DNA of 64,000 nucleotides from VFKU01 sp964620045 (GTDB taxonomy: Bacteria > Hydrogenedentota > Hydrogenedentia > Hydrogenedentales > GCA-2746185). The stretch spans positions 62,001 to 126,000 of the forward strand of contig CAZUJL010000001.1 in NCBI GenBank assembly GCA_964620045.1. Reading direction: 5' to 3'. The position numbers and the translations under genes are program-made. How positions within the stretch are numbered: the stretch's first letter is position 1; each line of letters begins with the position of its first letter. Under the pieces are notes generated by a model that saw only the letters and a list, made by a program, of their open reading frames with translations, made no database searches and was not told where the DNA came from. This document shows, in pieces, positions 34,785 to 41,548 of the stretch.

Positions 34785-35831
34785 ATGAGCGACACAAAAC
34801 TGATCATCGGTATGCCGGCGGGCTCACTCGCCGATCCCACGCGCGGCGGCAGCCTCGTCAATCTGCTGCGCAACGCAGGCTTTCCCACCAAGGGATACGA
34901 CCAAGGCGGGCCGACCTCCTTCCCGCTACACTCCTTCATCGTCGGCTGGGACGGCCGCCCGCAGGAATTCGGCGCGCAGATTGCCCTCGGCGAAGTGGAC
35001 ATCGCGATCTCCGGCGACGACTGGATGCGCGAGCGCACGCTCGAGATGAAAATCGAGTACAACCGCGACATCCACCTGCAAAAGGTACTCTCGCTGCAGC
35101 GCGGCGAAGTGCGCATCGTGATCATTCGCAACGAAGGCGGCCCAAAAGAGTGTGACACGTGGCTGTCGGGCATGCTAAAGAGCAAGCCGCTGGTGACCAT
35201 GGTTTCCGAGATGCCGTACCTCGCGCTGGACTGGTTTCGGAAAAAATGTGCGCAGCTCGGCTTCGCAGACTCGCACAAGGACTACAGCATCCAAAAGTTC
35301 AAGACGCCGCCCAAGATCGCGAAGGGCCTGGTGATTTATGAAACCTGGGGCAAGACCGAAGCTAAAGTAAAACAGGGCGCCGTCGATTTCGGCCTCGAAA
35401 TCACGCAGTCTGGCAGCTCGATCCGCAACTACGGTCTCGAAATCGCCGACCTCGTGATGCCGTCGGAAGCCGGCATCTGGGCCAATGCCGATCTGAAAGC
35501 CAATCCCGAAAAATACGATCTCGCGCGCATGGTACTGCTGAATCTGTACGGTTCGATCTTCGCCGAGGACAAGGTGCTCGTGCTGTTCAACGCGCTCAAG
35601 AGTGATAAGCGCAAGATCCTGGATTTCCTCGAGAAGCACAAGCTCTTCGGCACCGAACCGACGATGAACGAGGGCGAGAAGTACATGGAATTCAGCATTG
35701 AGCTGAAGACCCACGATCCGAATCTGCCCATCGCGCGTGTGCGCTACGAACTCGCGAAGATTGGGGCCACCGCGATCGAGACCGTGCCGCTGGAATCGTC
35801 CATCCCGAGCTTGGCGGCGATTAACTTTTAA
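34785..35831 (+). CDS. ATP phosphoribosyltransferase (HisG)-like protein
   Basis: The 348-residue protein aligns by eye with HisG along its length: GMPAGSLADPT at the N-terminus, GEVDIAISGDDWMRE (HisG GVVDLGIIGENVL), VTMVSEMPYLALDWF, and GAVDFGLEITQSGSSIRNYGL, the counterpart of the phosphoribosyl-binding DLVSTGATLEANGL loop. The C-terminal 50 residues resemble the regulatory ACT-like domain of long HisG. It is about 50 residues longer than usual, and the loop reads SGSS where HisG has TGxT. No other his gene is near; it follows the PIG-L gene by 22 nt. It may be the genuine HisG or a relative acting on another PRPP-dependent reaction. Confidence 0.65.
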   Translation: MSDTKLIIGMPAGSLADPTRGGSLVNLLRNAGFPTKGYDQGGPTSFPLHSFIVGWDGRPQEFGAQIALGEVDIAISGDDWMRERTLEMKIEYNRDIHLQKVLSLQRGEVRIVIIRNEGGPKECDTWLSGMLKSKPLVTMVSEMPYLALDWFRKKCAQLGFADSHKDYSIQKFKTPPKIAKGLVIYETWGKTEAKVKQGAVDFGLEITQSGSSIRNYGLEIADLVMPSEAGIWANADLKANPEKYDLARMVLLNLYGSIFAEDKVLVLFNALKSDKRKILDFLEKHKLFGTEPTMNEGEKYMEFSIELKTHDPNLPIARVRYELAKIGATAIETVPLESSIPSLAAINF

Positions 35832-35835
35832 TCGC

Positions 35836-37410
35836 TCAACCGCGCGGCCGGCATTTCACCTGGATGTCGGCTTCGATCTGCGCATGGTTGACGACTGCCG
35901 TGCCTTCGACGAACTCAAGCACGTTGGCGCGCTCCGTCCACACGCTGCCATCTTCTTCGAAGGATTCCGGTGTCTGATCGCGCAGCATGCCGCTCTGCAC
36001 CAGCTCGCGTCCGGCACGCACCAGCAACTGCACACACGCCGCGGGATCCATGCGCGCGTATAGATTGGCCGGTTTTTGAATCGACCGCGTGTGCGCGCGG
36101 CCGTTCGCGAAAAATTCCGGTGCCGCCGCCGCACTGGAGCTGAAATAGAGTTCGTCCCCCGCCCACTCGCCCAGCGGCGCCATGGACGGCCCGCTCATCA
36201 GCGGCGCCTCGACGCGGCCGGTTTCGGCATCGAACATCACCTGGGCCTCGGCACGTTTTTCGGCATCCTTCGGCGAAGGCAGCGACGCAAGCAATGCCTC
36301 GGCGGATTCACGACGGCCCGCGATGCTGCCCACCAAGATCGGCGTGGGCGACATCTCGTCCATATCAATGCCCTGCCACGTAAGGCGCGTCGCCGGGCCC
36401 ATCGGCCCGAGCAGCGTCGTGAGCAACGCGGCCGCGGACTGGCCGTCCGCCTCATGCCGCCATTCCTGCCACTGTTCCGCCGTCAGCCACGGCACATCGA
36501 CAATTTCGCCCAACGCGCGCCATGTTTCTTCCACATTCGCGCCGAGATTCGCCGAAATGGCGAACGGTCCATCAATGACCGGCGACAATGTCACCGGCTT
36601 GGTGTCCGCCCAATACGGCTGCAGCGCCGCGGCCACCTCCGGCTGGAAAATCGCGCGCAAGCGCACGGTCGCCTCGTTTTCATCCACACGCACGGCGAAC
36701 CGAATTTCCTGAATCACGCGCCCCAGCTCCGAATCCGGCGGCAAGGTCCACGTACCGCGCGCGTCCTCAGAACCGGTATCCGAAAGCGCCGTCTTCACTG
36801 ATTCCACCGGCACGCGCCGGTCCGGGGTCAGCGTCAGCGCAGCGACCAGCGCATCGCGCGACGGACTCGCAATCAGCGTGCGCCCGCGCACAGCGTAGTG
36901 CAGTTTTCCCGGCTCCCAATACCGCAGGCGCAATCCGCCCGCCCACTCGGCGTCGTTCGCCGGGCGAAACCGCAAGGCCCGCTCGATGACGCATCCGGCG
37001 CGCGTCATGCGCGCAATAAAAATCGCATCGCTCCAGGTGGCCACGTCGTTGGCGACCACCACGGCTGATCCGCCGATCAGATTCCCCACGATCCAGTCCG
37101 GCAATCCACGATTGCTCGCGATCGCCGTGGGGGCCGAGGCAACGAGCGACTGCGGCACGCCGTCCCACACATGCGATGATGCCACGCGATACCGCGCAAC
37201 GGCCGCATGCGGCAGCACGGCCTCGATGCTATGACCAGAGGGCACAAACTCCGCGACGGGATGCGTGTCGCGCGAAATCCAGAAGGCCCATACGAGAAAG
37301 AGCGCAAACGCCGCGACCAGGAACCGGCCAATACGCCGGCGGCGTCCGCGGCGCGACAGGCTCATCGGCCGGCCACCGGGGGATTTATACAGGCGCGGCG
37401 TCTCGCTCAC
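35836..37410 (-). CDS. Membrane-anchored exported protein (524 aa), unknown
   Basis: A basic N-terminus (about residues 16-28, rich in Arg) is followed by one hydrophobic helix (about 28-46) and a long soluble region, so the bulk of the protein is predicted outside the cytoplasm. The soluble part has no cysteine cluster or motif I recognise. Its mix of short beta strands and conserved-looking FAVRVDENEATVRLRAIF and GPFAISANLG segments recalls DUF3352-type proteins only loosely. It starts at GTG 37410, overlapping the preceding ceramidase-like stop by 4 bases, so the two products are made together and may interact. Confidence 0.6.
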   Translation of the reverse strand: MSETPRLYKSPGGRPMSLSRRGRRRRIGRFLVAAFALFLVWAFWISRDTHPVAEFVPSGHSIEAVLPHAAVARYRVASSHVWDGVPQSLVASAPTAIASNRGLPDWIVGNLIGGSAVVVANDVATWSDAIFIARMTRAGCVIERALRFRPANDAEWAGGLRLRYWEPGKLHYAVRGRTLIASPSRDALVAALTLTPDRRVPVESVKTALSDTGSEDARGTWTLPPDSELGRVIQEIRFAVRVDENEATVRLRAIFQPEVAAALQPYWADTKPVTLSPVIDGPFAISANLGANVEETWRALGEIVDVPWLTAEQWQEWRHEADGQSAAALLTTLLGPMGPATRLTWQGIDMDEMSPTPILVGSIAGRRESAEALLASLPSPKDAEKRAEAQVMFDAETGRVEAPLMSGPSMAPLGEWAGDELYFSSSAAAAPEFFANGRAHTRSIQKPANLYARMDPAACVQLLVRAGRELVQSGMLRDQTPESFEEDGSVWTERANVLEFVEGTAVVNHAQIEADIQVKCRPRG

Positions 37411-39689
37411 GATTCTTCTCCGCGCACGTTTACGGCCTCAAATGTTCCCGGCACACCTTCGTGCGGCGCGACGATGCGGATTTCATGGCGGCGCGGCACA
37501 AGCACCACGCTCGCGCGCGTGACCGGAAGCAACACACGATCTTCGGCAGCCGCGCGATGATCACGATCCATCAGTATCGTTTCAGCCCTGGCGCCGATGG
37601 GCACGCTCAATCCGTTCAACAACCCGCGCACGCGCAGTTCTCTCGGCGTCAATGCCGCTTCGTCAGCCGCGAATATACCCGTCGTCACGTCCAGCGCTAC
37701 GCTCGGCATCACGCCCAGATCCACCACCGCCGTGCGCGAAGTCTCGCCATCGTCGTGCACGAGCAAAATGCGTCCCGTGAATTCCGGCCGCGCGACGCTC
37801 AACAACGCGATCGCCTCGTCCAGCGACGAAGCATTCGCCAGCAGATCGGCCAGCACCAAGTCCGCCGGTACCGCCAGGGTGACAGGCGAAGCAGGATGTG
37901 ATGGCGCGAGAGCGGCCGCCAATCCGCGATCGTTTACGCCTGCGACGCCGCCCACCTGCCACGGCAGGCCGACCATCGCGTACGCACGGCCTTGCGCGGG
38001 CCGCACATGCGACACGACAGGGCGCACATCCGACGGCCACTCGATCGACTGACCAATCAGGCTGCCGGCATCATTGGAATCCAGCATGAAGGCGACGCCC
38101 ACCGGGCCAACACGCACAGCTTCGTCCGACGACGGCGCCAGTTGACGCAACCAAAGATCCGTAAACGGCTCGCCGGCGGCATCGCTCATCGCCGCGAGCT
38201 CCGTGATGTGCTGTGCGCCAAGACCGCGCAACAAACCGCGCGCCGCTTCGCCCGCGATTGGACGCGCGAGCGTCTCCACCGATACCGCCGGTTTCAGCAG
38301 GCCCCAGTGGCCCAGCACCGGCGCAGCCGCGTTCGACAACCAGTTCGCTGGCAGCGCGTCCGCGACCTTCGGCAATTCCATCGCCTGCAGCACCCGTCCC
38401 CGTTCGGCGCCAACGTCCTCGGGCACACCGGAAAGAGAGGCATGCACGATCCCATTTGCTTCGTTGAGCGCATGCGCCGAAGACGAAGCGGCCTCGGCGA
38501 ACTCCGCCGATTCTTCCGCGCGTGAGAACAGCGAGACGGCATTCGCCGCAAACCAACTCCCCGCGCTCGGACCAAAGTAAACCGGTTCGCCTTCCGCTTC
38601 GGAAAAGCCGATTGATTCGATCGGTGCCAGGGCCCCCATGTATCCATTGGCCGGGGCGACCACCATATTGTTCGCATATCCCTTGTCCGCAATCGCCTTG
38701 CGCATCGCGCTCGCCACAGCGCCGCGCGGCATCACCGGCATGAAGATCATCGCGAGCCGATCGATCTCAAGCGCCTGCAACACAACGTCGCGCGAATACG
38801 AAGGCGTCGCGGAATGCTGCGGCGCTTCGAGCGTTTGCGAGGCGAACGACAGCGCGACTTCGCGGCACGAGATTTGGTTCACCAAACCCTTGGCTTGCGT
38901 CGCGACAACCTCAGCAAAGGGTTGGCCGCCCTCAAGTGGCGCGGGAATCTGATCAACTGAACCGCCGTTGAGGAAAAACGCGACCGCCGGCAGCGCCATC
39001 ATCCCCTCGAGCACCGTGCAGAAGGTGCCGGGAAAATCGGCGGAGTAGGCCATCGATCGCGCGCCCTGCGGCGCGACGCCGAGGTTTGCCAGGATTGCGA
39101 TAGGATTTCCGTCGGAATCGTCCACACGCAGGACGCTGAGCTTGCCATCCACCGGCGCGGCCGGATCGAAACGGTTCACGATGTAGTTCGTATCCGCCGT
39201 GGCATATCCTGCCGCCGCGCGTTTGCGGCCGTCATACGCCAGTTGCATCGCTTCGGCGAATTTTCCGGCAACGGCTTCGACATGCTCGGACATAAACCGG
39301 CCGCCGCGTTGCCGCCCAAGCCACGAACGATCCAGTCCCCCGGGGCCGTTTAGCGTGTGGGTGGCCACGAGCACGATATTCTCGCGCGGGGCGCCGGCGG
39401 GTGCCATTTCAAGCACGCGCGCACGCAAGTCAGGCGAGATCGCAAACAAGTCCGCCGATACAAGGAAACAGGCGGCGTTGTCGTCCTGCAGAAACAGCGC
39501 GCGCACATACAGCGGATCGCGCGAGCCGGTGGCCGGCCGGCCACGACGGGAAAAGTCGCCGTCGAGCGGAACGCCGTCCGCCGGAACCAGCTCAACCTTG
39601 GCGGCGCCGGCTTCGAGCGGATGCGCGGGAAGTGAAAACAGGAACGCCGCCGCGCCGACGGCACACACCATCCCCCACAGCGTCTTCAC
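37407..39689 (-). CDS. Secreted fusion of a neutral-ceramidase-like and a C45 acyltransferase-like domain, both apparently degenerate
   Basis: GTG at 39689 follows GGGGGA and gives a 760-residue protein with a signal peptide (KTLWGMVCAVGAAAFLFS then AHPLEAGA). The frame is open to 39770 but that part lacks signal character. Residues about 25-450 resemble the N-terminal catalytic domain of neutral ceramidases. The zinc-ligand motifs are altered: the usual HTHSGP reads HTLNGP and the usual VHP reads VAP. Residues about 540-740 resemble peptidase C45/acyl-CoA:6-APA acyltransferases (GVNDRGLAAAL, RILLVHDD), but no Cys stands at the expected self-processing N-terminus (MLDSNDAG). Both halves may bind rather than hydrolyse lipid-like ligands. 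It is coupled to the 524-residue exported protein. Confidence 0.55.
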   Translation of the reverse strand: MKTLWGMVCAVGAAAFLFSLPAHPLEAGAAKVELVPADGVPLDGDFSRRGRPATGSRDPLYVRALFLQDDNAACFLVSADLFAISPDLRARVLEMAPAGAPRENIVLVATHTLNGPGGLDRSWLGRQRGGRFMSEHVEAVAGKFAEAMQLAYDGRKRAAAGYATADTNYIVNRFDPAAPVDGKLSVLRVDDSDGNPIAILANLGVAPQGARSMAYSADFPGTFCTVLEGMMALPAVAFFLNGGSVDQIPAPLEGGQPFAEVVATQAKGLVNQISCREVALSFASQTLEAPQHSATPSYSRDVVLQALEIDRLAMIFMPVMPRGAVASAMRKAIADKGYANNMVVAPANGYMGALAPIESIGFSEAEGEPVYFGPSAGSWFAANAVSLFSRAEESAEFAEAASSSAHALNEANGIVHASLSGVPEDVGAERGRVLQAMELPKVADALPANWLSNAAAPVLGHWGLLKPAVSVETLARPIAGEAARGLLRGLGAQHITELAAMSDAAGEPFTDLWLRQLAPSSDEAVRVGPVGVAFMLDSNDAGSLIGQSIEWPSDVRPVVSHVRPAQGRAYAMVGLPWQVGGVAGVNDRGLAAALAPSHPASPVTLAVPADLVLADLLANASSLDEAIALLSVARPEFTGRILLVHDDGETSRTAVVDLGVMPSVALDVTTGIFAADEAALTPRELRVRGLLNGLSVPIGARAETILMDRDHRAAAEDRVLLPVTRASVVLVPRRHEIRIVAPHEGVPGTFEAVNVRGEES

Positions 39690-39821
39690 AAAATCCCCCA
39701 AACTGCGAATGTTGCTCGAACGCGGACAGCCCCCTGCCGCGCCGGACTCACATGGTACGCAGCCTCGCAAACCCAGTCAACCAAGGTGCTTAGCGGCGGC
39801 ACACCGCCGGGTGCGCATCAT

Positions 39822-39851
39822 TTGATTCCGTGGCCCAACGAATGGTATAGT
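39822..39851 (+). promoter_or_regulatory. Sigma70 promoter of the leucine leader
   Basis: TTGATT at 39822-39827, 18-nt spacer, TATAGT at 39846-39851. The predicted transcript starts near 39858, about 26 nt before the leader peptide start. Confidence 0.65.
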
Positions 39852-39883
39852 TTGATCACCTCTAAACAAGGAAATGTCGATTA

Positions 39884-39973
39884 ATGTATTCGATGCACGA
39901 TGGTACCTCGCTTCTCCCACTCCTCCTCTTGGAGGACAGCAGGTCCGCGTGCCTCGAAATACGACGAAACTAA
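39884..39973 (+). CDS. leuL: Leucine-rich leader peptide of leuA (29 codons)
   Basis: A 29-codon frame begins at ATG 39884 (AAGGAA at 39868-39873 as ribosome site). Codons 10-16 read Leu-Leu-Pro-Leu-Leu-Leu-Leu (CTT, CTC, CCA, CTC, CTC, CTC, TTG; 39911-39931), and another Leu codon follows at 39953. It ends TAA at 39973. It is followed 20 nt later by a strong terminator and then by 2-isopropylmalate synthase. This is the layout of a leu attenuation leader, as in enterobacterial leuL. An overlapping frame from ATG 39874 has no amino-acid bias and a cramped ribosome site. Confidence 0.8.
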   Translation: MYSMHDGTSLLPLLLLEDSRSACLEIRRN

Positions 39974-39992
39974 CCTAACAGGTTTCAATAAG

Positions 39993-40033
39993 AGGCCCCG
40001 GATCGGAAACGGTCCGGGGCCTTCTGCTTTTTA
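39993..40033 (+). terminator. Leader terminator (leucine attenuator)
   Basis: A 13-bp stem (39993-40005 with 40010-40022, one G-T wobble) closes a GAAA tetraloop and is followed by TTCTGCTTTTT. It lies between the Leu-rich leader and leuA. GCCTC at 39951-39955 is complementary to GAGGC at 39992-39996 in the 5' arm and could form an antiterminator. The same CCTC can instead pair with GAGG at 39932-39935 just after the Leu codons. A ribosome stalled on the Leu codons would block that second pairing and favour read-through. Confidence 0.8.
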
Positions 40034-40111
40034 ACCCACGATATGTGGCGCGAATCAAGGATTCGTGGCGCGGGCATCCTGCCGGCGAATTTCGAGAGGA
40101 GGTGATGCGAC

Positions 40112-40147
40112 ATGGACTTGGGGCTCCGATGCAGGACAGCCGCATAA
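40112..40147 (+). CDS. Second leader mini-ORF (11 codons) with near-perfect Shine-Dalgarno
   Basis: AGGAGGTGAT at 40097-40106 is complementary to the full anti-Shine-Dalgarno and lies 5 nt before ATG 40112. The frame encodes MDLGLRCRTAA and ends at 40147, over 100 nt before leuA. The ribosome site can pair with ACCTCC at 40159-40164, so it may be occluded. Another ATG at 40105 opens a 33-codon frame but is too close to the ribosome site. Function is unknown; a second translated leader element is possible. Sequence from 40148 to 40254 shows no further gene; TTTGGTT near 40196 can pair with AACCAAA near 40217. Confidence 0.4.
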   Translation: MDLGLRCRTAA

Positions 40148-40254
40148 ACGCGGCAGGTACCTCCGCGATTTCCCGCGTCCAAGGACTCGGCGGGCTTTGG
40201 TTGTAGTCATGCACCCAAACCAAATGCCAACCCCCTTGGAAAGGAAATCGAACC

Positions 40255-41457
40255 ATGTTGTTCCGTGGAGTTAATGAATCGAACGCGGCCGGCGCCATGC
40301 CCCCGCATGTCTATATCTTCGACACCACCCTGCGCGACGGCGAGCAAACGCCGGGCGTGCATTTCACGGCCGACCAGAAAGTGCAGATCGCGCGCGAACT
40401 GGAAGCCGTGGGTGTCGACACCATCGAAGCCGGGTTCCCCGCCTCCTCCCCCGGCGATCACGACGCCGTGCGCCGCGTGTGCGACGTCATCGAGCGCGCC
40501 GAAATCGCGACGCTGTCCCGCTGCGTCGAATCCGACATCGAAGCCGCCGTCTCCGCAATGACCTCCGCACGCCATCCCGTTGTGCACATCGTGCTTGGCG
40601 CATCCGACATCCATCTGCAAGCCAAGCTGGGCCTGACGCGCGCTGAAGCCTTGCGCCGCGTGGAAAAGTGTGTGCGCTTCGCACGCGATCGCGCGCCCGT
40701 CGTGCAGTTCAGCCCCGAAGACGCCAGCCGCGCCGAGGCCGCCTTCCTGCGGCAGATGGTGCTGGTCGCCGTCGAAGCCGGCGCCACGCGCATCAACATC
40801 CCGGACACAGTCGGCTTCGCGACGCCAAAGGAATACGCCGAGCGTATCGCGGAAGTGGTCGCCGCTGTGCCCGATGGCGTCCGCGTCGCCGCGCATTGCC
40901 ATGACGACCTGGGCCTGGCCACCGCGAACACGCTGGCCGCCGTGCAGGCCGGCGCGCGCGAAGTGCAGGTGACCGTGAACGGCATCGGCGAGCGCGCGGG
41001 CAACACGGCCTTCGAAGAAGTCGCGGCGTTGTTGGCAATGAAAAACGCCGGCCACACACACGTGCGCCTGCGCGAGATGCGCACGGTGAGCAAAACCGTC
41101 GCGGAGTTCGCGCACATGCCCGTGCCGCCGAACAAGGCCATCGTCGGCGCGCACGCCTTCGCGCACAGCTCCGGTATCCATCAGGACGGCATCCTGAAAG
41201 ACCCGCGCACCTACGGCTTCCTGCAACCCGACGCCGTCGGCGTCGAAGGCCACCGCCTGGTGCTGACCGCGCGCTCAGGCCGCAGCGCCCTGGCCGCCGT
41301 CGCCCGCTCGCACGGCTACGAGTTGTCGGGCGATCGACTGGATGCTGCCTACCGCGAATTCCTGATCGTGGCCGATCAATGCGAAGGCGCCGTGGACGAC
41401 GACGCGATCCGAGGCGTCTTCAAACGAGTAACGCAAACGAAATCAGCAACCGCGTAA
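40255..41457 (+). CDS. leuA: 2-isopropylmalate synthase, short form without the regulatory domain
   Basis: The 400-residue protein is a DRE-TIM metallolyase. The catalytic start is FDTTLRDGEQTPG with R27 and D28, the IEAGFPASSPGDHD block is specific for isopropylmalate synthases, and the metal-binding H214-x-H216 (AAHCHDDLGLA) and GIHQDGILKDPRTY are present. It condenses 2-ketoisovalerate with acetyl-CoA to open leucine synthesis. The usual C-terminal LeuA dimerisation domain for leucine feedback (about 110-130 residues) is absent. ATG 40255 follows AAAGGAAAT. The Leu-rich leader and attenuator upstream support the leucine role over homocitrate or citramalate synthase. Confidence 0.88.
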   Translation: MLFRGVNESNAAGAMPPHVYIFDTTLRDGEQTPGVHFTADQKVQIARELEAVGVDTIEAGFPASSPGDHDAVRRVCDVIERAEIATLSRCVESDIEAAVSAMTSARHPVVHIVLGASDIHLQAKLGLTRAEALRRVEKCVRFARDRAPVVQFSPEDASRAEAAFLRQMVLVAVEAGATRINIPDTVGFATPKEYAERIAEVVAAVPDGVRVAAHCHDDLGLATANTLAAVQAGAREVQVTVNGIGERAGNTAFEEVAALLAMKNAGHTHVRLREMRTVSKTVAEFAHMPVPPNKAIVGAHAFAHSSGIHQDGILKDPRTYGFLQPDAVGVEGHRLVLTARSGRSALAAVARSHGYELSGDRLDAAYREFLIVADQCEGAVDDDAIRGVFKRVTQTKSATA

Positions 41458-41468
41458 GCACTGAAAAC

Positions 41469-41515
41469 AAATCGGCCGCGAATCATCCTGATTCGCGGCC
41501 GATTTTATTTTCGTT
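41469..41515 (+). terminator. Rho-independent terminator after leuA
   Basis: A perfect 17-bp stem (41469-41485 with 41489-41505, loop TCC) is followed by TTTATTTTCGTTT. It ends the leuA transcript and also lies before the converging decarboxylase gene. Confidence 0.92.
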
Positions 41516-41548
41516 TAATCTGCGAATATCTGCGTCATCCGCGAACAA

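Noticed and set aside
39874..39976. Alternative leader frame overlapping the Leu-rich ORF
   Set aside because: It starts at an ATG jammed against the ribosome site and has no amino-acid bias, while the other frame has six Leu in seven codons.
39690..40254. T-box or riboswitch in the leuA leader
   Set aside because: No T-box sequence or known riboswitch consensus was seen; the coding leader plus terminator explains the region better.
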